Shown: positions 8,272 through 17,080 of the stretch, piece after piece | How positions within the stretch are numbered: the first letter of the stretch is position 1 | Layout of the letters: every line of letters starts with the position of its first letter | Assembly: GCF_004367745.1 (NCBI RefSeq) | Contig: NZ_CP037993.1 | Coordinates: 434,001-498,000 of the forward strand | Direction: 5' to 3' | From: Herbaspirillum huttiense | GTDB lineage: Bacteria; Pseudomonadota; Gammaproteobacteria; Burkholderiales; Burkholderiaceae_D | DNA length: 64,000 nt | The notes under the pieces: model-generated | Databases searched by the model: none | Told to the model about the DNA's origin: nothing | Seen by the model: only the letters and a program-made list of their open reading frames with translations | Position numbers and translations under genes: made by a program

Positions 8272-9483
8272 TTAGTCGTTGTTTTCGTTATTCGGCTTCC
8301 AGGTGCATTCGTTTCCCCAGCCGGCCCAGCCAGCAGCGGGTTCGCCACGGCAGAACAACTCCACCTTCTGCAATTCGGGATACATGTCGTCGATGATCTG
8401 GTAGAGATCGACCGGCTTGCGACTGTGTTCGGCACGTGGAAACTTCAACACGGAGGAGGGGCGGGCACCGTAGGGCACTTCAGGAACCTGCCCCTTGATA
8501 CCGATCATCAGTACCTCATGCGCTTGGCGGAAGTACGCACCTTGCCCCATCACGTTCTTGTCCCAGACCGCACTGGTCTTGAAGGTAAAGCCCCATGCCG
8601 CCATAACTTTCAAGCCTTCGCACAGCAGTGAGGAAGAACACCACATGAACAGCACCGCGTCCTCGGTCGTAATGTCATGGATCGGCATGTCGCAGATATC
8701 CTCAACAGGCATGCAGGGATAGCCCACAGCAAATTCACCCATGTAATCCCAAGGGGGATCGGCATAGACCACACTGAACGTGCCCAGTGATGCTTCCAGC
8801 GGCTTATTGTTGGCACGCTTGGCCTCGATCTGCTGAATACGCTCCAGACGACGGGCTTCGAACTTGGCCTTGTTGATCGCCTTGCTGGCATCCTGAATCG
8901 CCTTGATGTCGTCGAAATTCAGTTGTGCCTGATCTTCCTTGGCCAGGTTGGCCAGCCTGGACGCATTGCTCAAGTCAATCTTCCCCGCTTCCACCGCTGC
9001 GATCAGTTCAGGACTTCCGTGAGTGAGCACCTTCTTGCCACGGGCAATGGAGTCGGTGGAGATATTCAGATCGGCAGCGAGCTGCTGCTGGGATACCGCC
9101 CCGGCGGTATGCTGGTTCGTTCCCATGCCGGTATTGCACAGACGTGCAGCGATCAATGCACGCTGATTGATATCCAGATGGCGGCGATGCAGATTGATGC
9201 TGACAACGGTTGCCTGCATTTCGGCATCGTTCGCTGCGGCCATTTCCTCAAAGCGCGGATCGATGCCAAGCTCGATGCAGGCACGCAGGCGATGACGACC
9301 ATCCACCACTTTGCCCTGGTAGCAGAGGATCGGCATCCTCAGACCGTATGCCGAAATATCGGCCTTGAGTTCGTTGAACTCGGTTTCGGACATTTCGGGG
9401 AACAGATGGGCCACCTCGTGGATTTCCAGTGACTGGGTTGTGGATGCTGCTTCTGGCTGGTTGTTTTCAAACACATGACTCAT
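8272..9483 (-). CDS. ParB-like nuclease domain / MT-A70 methyltransferase fusion
   Basis: About 403 residues. The N-terminal half (about 20-210) is ParB/Srx-like: LKADISAYGLRMPIL, VVDGRHRLRACIELG, and a helix-turn-helix with VSQQQLAADLNISTDSI. The C-terminal half is an MT-A70-type adenine-N6 methyltransferase with the catalytic DPPW (VVYADPPWDY) followed by VLFMWCSSSLL. These fusions are common in phages and integrative elements and methylate DNA adenine, probably to mark or protect element DNA. The ATG at 9483 is preferred because AGGAGAA lies just upstream; an upstream frame extension to 9516 has no such site. It heads the minus-strand operon that ends with the primase. Confidence 0.85.
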   Translation of the reverse strand: MSHVFENNQPEAASTTQSLEIHEVAHLFPEMSETEFNELKADISAYGLRMPILCYQGKVVDGRHRLRACIELGIDPRFEEMAAANDAEMQATVVSINLHRRHLDINQRALIAARLCNTGMGTNQHTAGAVSQQQLAADLNISTDSIARGKKVLTHGSPELIAAVEAGKIDLSNASRLANLAKEDQAQLNFDDIKAIQDASKAINKAKFEARRLERIQQIEAKRANNKPLEASLGTFSVVYADPPWDYMGEFAVGYPCMPVEDICDMPIHDITTEDAVLFMWCSSSLLCEGLKVMAAWGFTFKTSAVWDKNVMGQGAYFRQAHEVLMIGIKGQVPEVPYGARPSSVLKFPRAEHSRKPVDLYQIIDDMYPELQKVELFCRGEPAAGWAGWGNECTWKPNNENND

Positions 9484-9548
9484 TTTTCTTCTCCTATTAA
9501 AAACTCTTTGCTGCAATTTTTTCGGCCGGTTTACGAAGTTCGTCTGTA

Positions 9549-9582
9549 AATTCCTTCCGCATGAAATTCGCTATTTCATTCC
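9549..9582. repeat. Operator-like repeat, copy 1
   Basis: A 34-bp sequence nearly identical (30/34) to 9699-9732. It contains CCGCATGAAATTCG followed by CTATTTCATTCC, an imperfect GAAAT...ATTTC dyad. It lies 66 bases upstream of the ParB/MT-A70 start. Confidence 0.6.
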
Positions 9583-9698
9583 CACCAGAGGTCGCATTCG
9601 ATGTGATAGGCAATGCGAGGGCAGGTACTTCATGCCGTCGCTCCTCTGGTAAGCTAGTCGCGATTGACTATGTGGAAATCTTAAGAAAATCGAATCTG

Positions 9699-9732
9699 AA
9701 TTCCTACCGCATGAAATGCGGCATTTCATTCC
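9699..9732. repeat. Operator-like repeat, copy 2
   Basis: The second copy contains a perfect dyad GAAATGC-G-GCATTTC. It lies 27 bases before the GTG start of the unknown gene at 9760, 150 bases from copy 1. It probably binds a regulator acting on both divergent genes. Confidence 0.6.
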
Positions 9733-9759
9733 ATTGACACGGACCTGATGGAGAGAGCA

Positions 9760-10722
9760 GTGGCAGGACGACCGAAGAGACCGCCGATAGACAAGATGAA
9801 GACCCGGCTATGGCTGGCCGAACTGCTGCGGGTCACCGGCATGGAAAATCTGAACCAGTTGGGCGATCTGCTGGACGGCGTGGACATCAAGAAGATGCTG
9901 TACCGCTACGCGAATGGAGCCAACGTCGTCTCTGGAAAGATGCTGGCGGAAGTCGAGGCAAGGGTGAGGCAGAGCGGTTCTCGTCACACAGGAAGTGAGT
10001 CGTTTTTCTTGATCGGTCCGGGCAGTCCGACCGAAACGGTGGAATTTGCGCCGCTGTGGGATGCGCTGGATGGAACAATGGAAGATGTCTGGAACGTCAT
10101 GCTGACCTACGACCCGGACTTGGCCGTGCAGAAGTTCCTTGGTGTGCCGTTCAACCTACGCTGTGCCTTTCTGGTCGTGCAGGTGTTTGGCACGACCGAG
10201 CCGCCGCAGTACTGGAAGGAAGAGGAGATCAGTAATCGCGTAGCGGAAGCGTATGCCAGGGGGGAACTGGCGGTGGATACCGATCTGGTCACATTTGCCA
10301 TTGCGGCATGGCGCATGGCCCATTTCATCGGCCAGGACCAGCCCATGCTGGATTACATCCTGATCGGACTACTGGACAAGGCCATTCCTGAGCTGCTGGA
10401 CAGGCGCTTCACCATCGAGGTGGATAAAGGCGAACATCGGCATGGCATTACTGCCGATGTTCTGGACCACCTTGAAGCGCTGGCGGGGCAACATCTGAAA
10501 GAGGCTGGCATCGCTGTCAAGGACATGGACTACGCGGCCAATATGTATCCTGCAGTAGAAAGCCATCCCGTCCGGGGTGTCCAGGTAAAGTTCGAACAAC
10601 CTTTCGATCACAACTTTCAGTTTGAGCGTTTGAAGCGCCACAGTGTGGCAGAGTTTTTTGCACGGAAGCGAATGACGCAAGATCCTATTGTGACGGAGGG
10701 GGCCGCCCAAGCGGTAGCCTGA
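9760..10722 (+). CDS. Unknown 320-residue island protein
   Basis: I do not recognise this protein. It begins VAGRPKRPPIDKMKTRLWLAELL and is probably started at GTG 9760 because GGAG lies 6 bases upstream; an ATG at 9748 is in frame but without a ribosome binding site. The basic N-terminus followed by a short helical region (ENLNQLGDLLDGVDIKKMLYRY) could bind DNA. The rest is mixed alpha/beta without visible catalytic motifs. It diverges from the ParB/MT-A70 operon and shares its repeat-bearing intergenic region. A regulatory or replication role is inferred from position only. Confidence 0.6.
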   Translation: MAGRPKRPPIDKMKTRLWLAELLRVTGMENLNQLGDLLDGVDIKKMLYRYANGANVVSGKMLAEVEARVRQSGSRHTGSESFFLIGPGSPTETVEFAPLWDALDGTMEDVWNVMLTYDPDLAVQKFLGVPFNLRCAFLVVQVFGTTEPPQYWKEEEISNRVAEAYARGELAVDTDLVTFAIAAWRMAHFIGQDQPMLDYILIGLLDKAIPELLDRRFTIEVDKGEHRHGITADVLDHLEALAGQHLKEAGIAVKDMDYAANMYPAVESHPVRGVQVKFEQPFDHNFQFERLKRHSVAEFFARKRMTQDPIVTEGAAQAVA

Positions 10723-11188
10723 GTAACTTAAGACCGCAATTCGACCAAGGTGGGGCCAGGAGTGGACATTCGTTCGGCTGCTCCCATATCCGGCAATGTT
10801 GATCGTCTGCCACGGGACGCGCTCTGCAATCACCGCCGAATAGCTAAGGTCTAGAAGGTGGTCTATAACCGCCGGCTACATCATTCTGGGCAAGCGCAGC
10901 CTACGGCCACAACCAGACTGTCACCTAGTCTACAATGCCGCCATTGGAAAGGCCGCCCCCCTCTGAAACCTGCCGGGTAACCTACGGGAACGCATCGCTC
11001 AAAGTTGCCGTTAGCATCAGGTAAATCAGATGGCGGGTATTCGGCTTTTGCCAGACGAATGCCTTGTTTTCGTCCAAATCAAATAAAGAGATTTCGCGAA
11101 TGTATAAGTGTGGTCCCGAACGGGTTTTTGCTGGACAATACATAGATTTCCTTGGAACAACAATAACGTAAGAGCGTAAGTTATCGCC
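10723..11188. other. 466-bp region without a recognised gene
   Basis: It lies between the unknown gene and the restriction operon. No frame with family features is seen on either strand. It may mark the left edge of the inserted defence operon and must hold its promoter. Confidence 0.5.
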
Positions 11189-14100
11189 ATGTCGAATCCA
11201 TTCTTCGATCACCCAATTCTGAACTCCCCGTATGCCCGCCCTTCGCGGCACTGGGAGTTGGACGAATCGGGACAACCGACGCAGCAAATTCTTGAAACGC
11301 GTAGGCGTGCCGAGTTCATTACTCCAATCCCGAAGCCGAAGAAGCAAAAGAAGACGCCCAAGCAGGAAGGCTTCGTCTTTGATGAGGGCGAGGGTCTATC
11401 CACAAAAGCGCAGCAGTACGACACGACCTCGATCATCAACGAGGTGCGGAGTCACGTTGACTCGTGGCGTGCGCTTCCGAATCCGAGCCAATGGCAGGTC
11501 ACCCCCGAGACGGCACGGCTCTTGCAGCACTGGCGCCATCACGGGTTCAACGGCGTCCGGCCTTTCTTCTGTCAGGTCGAGGCTGTCGAAACGGCAATCT
11601 GGCTAACCGAGGTTGCGCCGAGCACCAAACACGGCAAGCGCATTCTCGATCACTTGGCGGCAGCCAACAAGGACGCCAACCCCCAGTTGATGCGGCTGGC
11701 GCTCAAGCTCGCCACTGGGGCGGGTAAAACGACCGTGATGGCAATGCTGATTGCCTGGCAGACGATCAATGCCGTTCGTCGTCCCGCCAGCAAGCAATTC
11801 ACGCGCGGCTTCTTGATCTGCGCGCCGGGCCTTACCATCAAGGACCGCCTGCGCGTACTTCAACCCAACGACCCTGATAGCTACTACAGGGAACGGGAAT
11901 TGGTGCCGAGCGACCTTCTGGACGATATGGGTCGTGCCAAGATCGTCATCACCAACTACCATGCCTTCAAACTGCGAGAGCGCATTGACATTTCCAAAGG
12001 CGGGCGGCAATTGCTCAAGGGTCGTACCGGCGAAGAAATCATCACCACCGAAACCGAAGGCCAGATGCTTCAGCGAGTCATGCCCGATCTGATGGGCATG
12101 AAAAACATCCTAGCCATCAATGACGAAGCCCACCACTGCTACCGCGAAAAGCCGTTGGAGATAGACGACGAGGAGCTGAAGGGCGACGAAAGGAAAGAGG
12201 CCGAAAAGAACAATGAAGCCGCCCGGTTGTGGATCTCAGGGCTTGAGGCGGTCAATCGAAAGCTCGGCGTGTCTCGTGTCATCGACCTCTCCGCCACACC
12301 GTTCTTCCTGCGTGGTTCGGGGTATGCAGAGGGCACTCTGTTTCCTTGGACGATGAGCGACTTCTCGCTAATGGACGCCATCGAGTGCGGCATCGTCAAG
12401 CTGCCGCGCGTTCCGGTGGCGGAAAACATTCCCGGCGACGAGCTGCCCGTTTTCCGCAACCTCTGGGAAAACATCCGCAAGGACATGCCCAAGAAAGGGC
12501 GCGGTTCAAATCAGGAACTTGACCCACTCAAGCTGCCGACCCGGTTACAAACCGCACTGCAAGCACTCTACGGCCACTACGAAAAAACTTTCAAACTCTG
12601 GCAGGAGGCCGGGATCAAGGTGCCGCCGTGCTTCATCGTAGTGTGCCAGAACACCGCGATCTCCAAGCTGGTCTATGACTTCATTTCCGGTTTCCACCGC
12701 AAGAACGATGGCGGCACCACCACCTTGGAAAACGGTCGCCTGCCATTGTTCCGCAACTTCGACGAAACCACCGGCAACCCCTTGCCACGTCCCAATACCC
12801 TGCTGATCGATAGTGAACAGCTCGAAGCCGGTGATGCGCTGGACGACAAGTTCCATGAAATGGCCGCCGATGAAATTGAGCGCTTCCGCCGCGAGATCGT
12901 CGAGCGCACCGGTGATGCCCGTGCGGGTGACAGCATCAGCGATCAGGAGTTGCTGCGGGAAGTCATGAACACTGTCGGGAAGGCAGGGCAACTCGGTGGC
13001 TCGATCCGTTGCGTGGTGTCGGTCTCAATGCTCACCGAAGGCTGGGACGCCAACACCGTTACCCACGTGCTCGGTATACGCGCCTTCGGTACTCAGCTCC
13101 TGTGTGAACAGGTAATCGGCCGCGCCCTGCGCCGCCAGTCCTATGAACTCAACGAGGAAGGACTGTTCAACGTAGAGTACGCTGACGTGTTCGGCATCCC
13201 CTTCGACTTCACTGCCAAGCCAGTTATTGGCCCCCCACAACCGCCACGCGAAACCGTACAGATCAAGGCGATTCGGCCTGAACGCGATGTGCTGGAAATA
13301 GTTTTTCCACGCGTCGACGGCTATCGCGTCGAATTACCGGAAGAACGCCTCGTGGCCAACTTCAACGAGGAATCGACGCTGACTTTGACTCCCGATCTCG
13401 TCGGGCCGTCTCAGACCCAGAACGCCGGAATCATCGGTCAGTCGGCCGACATGACTCTTCAACATTTGGGCGACGTTCGGTCGTCAACATTGTTATTTCA
13501 CCTTACCCAGCGCCTGCTCTATACCAAGTGGCGCGATCCCGGCGAGGAACCCAAGCTACATCTGTTCGGCCAGCTCAAGCGCATCACCAAGGAATGGCTC
13601 GACAATCATCTCGAATGTAAGGGAGGCACTTATCCCGCGCTGCTGATGTACCAGGAGTTAGCAGACATGGCGTGCAACAGGATTACCGCTGCCATTACTC
13701 GACAGTTCCTAGGCAATCGACCGATCAAGGCATTGCTCGACCCCTACAATCCCAGCGGTTCGACGCGCCATGTACGGTTCAACACCTCCAAACCCAGCCG
13801 CTGGGAAACAAGTTCCAAGCATTGTCACGTCAACTGGGTGGTGCTCGACAGCGATTGGGAGGCGGAATTCTGCCGGGTGGCCGAGGCACATCCCAAGGTG
13901 CGAGCCTATGTCAAAAACCACGGTCTCGGTTTCGAGGTACCTTATCGCTACGGGTCAGAAACGCGCAAATATCTGCCCGACTTCATCGTACTGATCGATG
14001 ATGGCAAGGGGGCAGACAACTTGCTTCGACTGGTCGTCGAAATCAAGGGTTATCGACGCGAGGACGCCAAGGAAAAGAAATCGACGATGGACACCTACTG

Positions 14101-14260
14101 GGTGCCAGGTGTGAATCACCTTGGCACCTACGGGCGTTGGGCGTTTGCCGAGTTCACCGATGTGTTCCAGATGCAAGACGATTTTGCCAAGAAGGTCGAA
14201 AGCGAATTCAACAAGATGATCGAGGCTGCGGCAGGCAAGACCGCCGCCCAGGAAGCATAA
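11189..14260 (+). CDS. Type III-like restriction helicase-endonuclease (Res)
   Basis: 1023 residues, the restriction subunit of the operon. It is a superfamily 2 helicase with Walker A ATGAGKTT (about residues 175-182), a DEAH box in AINDEAHHCY (about 311), and motifs V/VI in MLTEGWDANTVTHVLGIRAFGTQ cut into two blocks and VIGRALRR. Near the C-terminus a PD-(D/E)xK nuclease is visible: YLPDFIVLI (about 928) and VVEIKGY (about 951). This layout fits Res subunits of type III systems, and I recall the family name BPTD_3080 for close relatives. The methyltransferase gene follows after 2 bases. The start at 11189 has no strong ribosome binding site. Confidence 0.85.
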   Translation: MSNPFFDHPILNSPYARPSRHWELDESGQPTQQILETRRRAEFITPIPKPKKQKKTPKQEGFVFDEGEGLSTKAQQYDTTSIINEVRSHVDSWRALPNPSQWQVTPETARLLQHWRHHGFNGVRPFFCQVEAVETAIWLTEVAPSTKHGKRILDHLAAANKDANPQLMRLALKLATGAGKTTVMAMLIAWQTINAVRRPASKQFTRGFLICAPGLTIKDRLRVLQPNDPDSYYRERELVPSDLLDDMGRAKIVITNYHAFKLRERIDISKGGRQLLKGRTGEEIITTETEGQMLQRVMPDLMGMKNILAINDEAHHCYREKPLEIDDEELKGDERKEAEKNNEAARLWISGLEAVNRKLGVSRVIDLSATPFFLRGSGYAEGTLFPWTMSDFSLMDAIECGIVKLPRVPVAENIPGDELPVFRNLWENIRKDMPKKGRGSNQELDPLKLPTRLQTALQALYGHYEKTFKLWQEAGIKVPPCFIVVCQNTAISKLVYDFISGFHRKNDGGTTTLENGRLPLFRNFDETTGNPLPRPNTLLIDSEQLEAGDALDDKFHEMAADEIERFRREIVERTGDARAGDSISDQELLREVMNTVGKAGQLGGSIRCVVSVSMLTEGWDANTVTHVLGIRAFGTQLLCEQVIGRALRRQSYELNEEGLFNVEYADVFGIPFDFTAKPVIGPPQPPRETVQIKAIRPERDVLEIVFPRVDGYRVELPEERLVANFNEESTLTLTPDLVGPSQTQNAGIIGQSADMTLQHLGDVRSSTLLFHLTQRLLYTKWRDPGEEPKLHLFGQLKRITKEWLDNHLECKGGTYPALLMYQELADMACNRITAAITRQFLGNRPIKALLDPYNPSGSTRHVRFNTSKPSRWETSSKHCHVNWVVLDSDWEAEFCRVAEAHPKVRAYVKNHGLGFEVPYRYGSETRKYLPDFIVLIDDGKGADNLLRLVVEIKGYRREDAKEKKSTMDTYWVPGVNHLGTYGRWAFAEFTDVFQMQDDFAKKVESEFNKMIEAAAGKTAAQEA

Positions 14261-14262
14261 CT

Positions 14263-17064
14263 ATGGCCAAGCAACCAACCACGAACAAGAATGTCAGCGC
14301 AATTAAGCACGACGCCAAGCGCAAGAACATCCCCACCGCCGAATACCAGTCGGTGCTTGACGAAGTGCAGAAGAACCCCAAACAGGTGCGCTACCCGCGC
14401 AACACTGACCTTGACCCGCAACTGGTCTGGCGCGGCAAGGACGAGCAGGACTGGAGCGATCTCGTCGTCCATGCTCCGCCGCTCTACATTCAGGAAAAGG
14501 TCCACCCCAAGGCGCTGATAGACGATTTGCTGCGCGAATCGAAGGAGCGCGAGCACGAGCAGGGGCAGATTACTGCAGATCTTTTCGCCGACTTCAACGG
14601 TATCCCCAAGGACGCCGACAAGACCGAGTTCTACCAGCACGACCAAAATTGGACCAATCGCATGATCCTCGGCGATAGCCTTCAGGTCATGGCCAGCCTT
14701 GCCGAACGCGAGGGGCTACGCGGGAAAGTGCAGTGCATCTACTTCGATCCGCCCTATGGGATCAAATTCAACAGCAACTTCCAATGGTCAACCACCAGCC
14801 GCGATGTGAAGGACGGCAAAGCCGACCACATCACACGCGAGCCGGAGCAGGTCAAGGCGTTTCGCGATACCTGGCGAGACGGAATTCACTCCTACCTCAC
14901 TTACCTGCGTGATCGGTTGATAGTGGCGCGCGATCTGCTGACCGTGTCCGGTTCGATCTTCGTTCAGATTGGCGACGAGAACGTACACCGAGTAAGGGTG
15001 TTGTTGGATGAGGTATTTGGGGAAACTAACTTTGTTAGTCAGATTGCATTTCAGACAACAACGGGCCGTGCAAATGCTGCTCTCGCGGCGGCTTCGAATT
15101 ACCTGCTTTGGTTTGCCAAAGACTCCCGTGCGCTGAAGTTTCGCGCGCCGCTGTTGCCGAAGTCCAGCGGCGCATCTACTGAGCAGGTATACCGGATGGT
15201 CCGTAAGCCTGATGGTGATTCTCGGCGCTTAAATGCAGACGGCGTGGTGAAGGAAGGTGAGCGCATCTTCCGCGCCGACAACATCACTAGTTCCCGTCCA
15301 GCCGGAGATGGCGATGTGCGGTTTTTTGAGTACCAAGGGCAAGCGTATCCCTCCGGGAAAGGCACATTCAAGAGCGACGAACCTGGCCTGAAACGACTCG
15401 CTAAAGCTGATCGCATATGGAAGGCGAAAAACAGTATTCAATACGTTCGCTATCTTGACGACTTCGACGCTATACCGATCTCGAACGTTTGGACCGACAC
15501 CCAGACGGGTAACTTCACCGAAGACAAAGTGTATGTTGTCCAAACCGCGCAAAAGGTTGTCCAACGTTGCTTGCTTATGACTACTGACCCTGGTGATCTT
15601 GTGCTTGACCCTACCTGCGGCTCAGGCACCTCTGCCTATGTCGCCGAGCAATGGGGGCGCCGCTGGATCACCATGGACACTTCTCGCGTCGCACTGGCGC
15701 TAGCTCGCGCCCGCATCATGGGAGCGCGCTACCCGTTCTACCTGCTGGCTGATTCGTACGAAGGGCAACTCAAGGAAGCCGAAGTCACTCGTAGCGCACC
15801 CAGCACGCAGCCCGTGCACGGCAACATCCGCCACGGCTTTGTCTATGAGCGCGTGCCGCACGTCATGCTGAGTTCCATCGCCAACAACGCCGAGATCGAC
15901 GTGATCTGGGAAAAGTGGCAGGAAAAACTGGAGCCGTTGCGCGAGCAACTGAACGCAATGCTGAAGAAGACCAGGCAGGAATGGGAGATTCCCCGTGAAG
16001 CCGATGCGAAATGGCCGGACAAGGCGAAGCAGCTCCATGCCGATTGGTGGCGAGCGCGTATCGCGCGGCAAAAGGAGATCGATGCCTCCATCGCCGCTAA
16101 GGCGGAATTCGAGTACCTCTATGACAAGCCTTACGAGAACAAAAAAGCAGTCCGTGTGGCTGGTCCCTTCACCGTTGAGAGCCTGAGCCCACACCGCGTT
16201 CTAGGTGTTGATGAGGACGACGAGTTGATCGATACCCTCCGCGAGCCGGAAGCGCAATACGCAGCCAAGCAATCCTTCCCGCAGATGATTCTTGAGAACC
16301 TGAAGACGGCGGGCGTACAACAGGCGCACAAGGAGGACCGAATTATGTTCACATCGCTGGTCGCGTGGCCGGGGGAACTGGTTTGCGCCGAGGGCCGCTA
16401 TATCGAGGAAGGAAAAGTTGGTGCTGACGAGGCGGCGACTGCTGGAGTAGAAAAGCGCGCTGCCATTTTCATTGGCCCCGAATTTGGCACTGTGCAGCGC
16501 GCCGATCTGGTCGAAGCTGCGCGGGAGGCAGCTGATGCCGGTTTCGACGTGCTGATAGCCTGTGCCTTCAACTTCGAGGCGCACACCACGGAGTTTTCCA
16601 AGCTCGGCAAGCTGCCAGTGCTCAAAGCGCGCATGAATGCCGACCTGCACATGGCCGAAGACCTCAAGAACACCGGCAAGGGCAACCTGTTCGTAATCTT
16701 CGGCGAGCCGGATATTACGCTCCTGCATGAAGGTGACATGCTGCGCGTGACGGTGAATGGCGTCGATGTGTTCAAGCCACAGACTGGCGAAGTCGTCAGC
16801 GACGGTGCGGACGGTATTGCCTGTTGGTTCATCGACACCGACTACAACGAGGAGAGTTTTTTCGTCCGCCACGCTTATTTCCTTGGAGCGAACGATCCTT
16901 ACAATGCCCTCAAGACCTCCTTGAAGGCCGAGATCGACGCAGAGGCATGGGCAAGCCTGAACAGTGATACCTCGCGTCCGTTCAAGAAACCAAAATCCGG
17001 CCGGATTGCGGTAAAGGTGATCAATCACTTGGGGGATGAAGTGATGAAAGTGTTCAAGGTTTAG
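14263..17064 (+). CDS. Type III-like DNA adenine methyltransferase (Mod)
   Basis: 933 residues. DPPY (CIYFDPPYGIKF, about residue 161) precedes the AdoMet-binding motif LVLDPTCGSGT (about 449), the beta-class order typical of type III Mod and related N6-adenine enzymes. The N-terminal segment before the catalytic region and a long C-terminal extension of about 480 residues probably carry target recognition and subunit contacts. The ATG at 14263 has AGGAAG upstream and lies 2 bases after the Res stop; longer in-frame extensions only overlap Res. It should methylate the site cut by the partner enzyme. The recognition sequence cannot be read from the protein. Confidence 0.85.
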   Translation: MAKQPTTNKNVSAIKHDAKRKNIPTAEYQSVLDEVQKNPKQVRYPRNTDLDPQLVWRGKDEQDWSDLVVHAPPLYIQEKVHPKALIDDLLRESKEREHEQGQITADLFADFNGIPKDADKTEFYQHDQNWTNRMILGDSLQVMASLAEREGLRGKVQCIYFDPPYGIKFNSNFQWSTTSRDVKDGKADHITREPEQVKAFRDTWRDGIHSYLTYLRDRLIVARDLLTVSGSIFVQIGDENVHRVRVLLDEVFGETNFVSQIAFQTTTGRANAALAAASNYLLWFAKDSRALKFRAPLLPKSSGASTEQVYRMVRKPDGDSRRLNADGVVKEGERIFRADNITSSRPAGDGDVRFFEYQGQAYPSGKGTFKSDEPGLKRLAKADRIWKAKNSIQYVRYLDDFDAIPISNVWTDTQTGNFTEDKVYVVQTAQKVVQRCLLMTTDPGDLVLDPTCGSGTSAYVAEQWGRRWITMDTSRVALALARARIMGARYPFYLLADSYEGQLKEAEVTRSAPSTQPVHGNIRHGFVYERVPHVMLSSIANNAEIDVIWEKWQEKLEPLREQLNAMLKKTRQEWEIPREADAKWPDKAKQLHADWWRARIARQKEIDASIAAKAEFEYLYDKPYENKKAVRVAGPFTVESLSPHRVLGVDEDDELIDTLREPEAQYAAKQSFPQMILENLKTAGVQQAHKEDRIMFTSLVAWPGELVCAEGRYIEEGKVGADEAATAGVEKRAAIFIGPEFGTVQRADLVEAAREAADAGFDVLIACAFNFEAHTTEFSKLGKLPVLKARMNADLHMAEDLKNTGKGNLFVIFGEPDITLLHEGDMLRVTVNGVDVFKPQTGEVVSDGADGIACWFIDTDYNEESFFVRHAYFLGANDPYNALKTSLKAEIDAEAWASLNSDTSRPFKKPKSGRIAVKVINHLGDEVMKVFKV

Positions 17065-17080
17065 GTCAGGAAATTGACAG

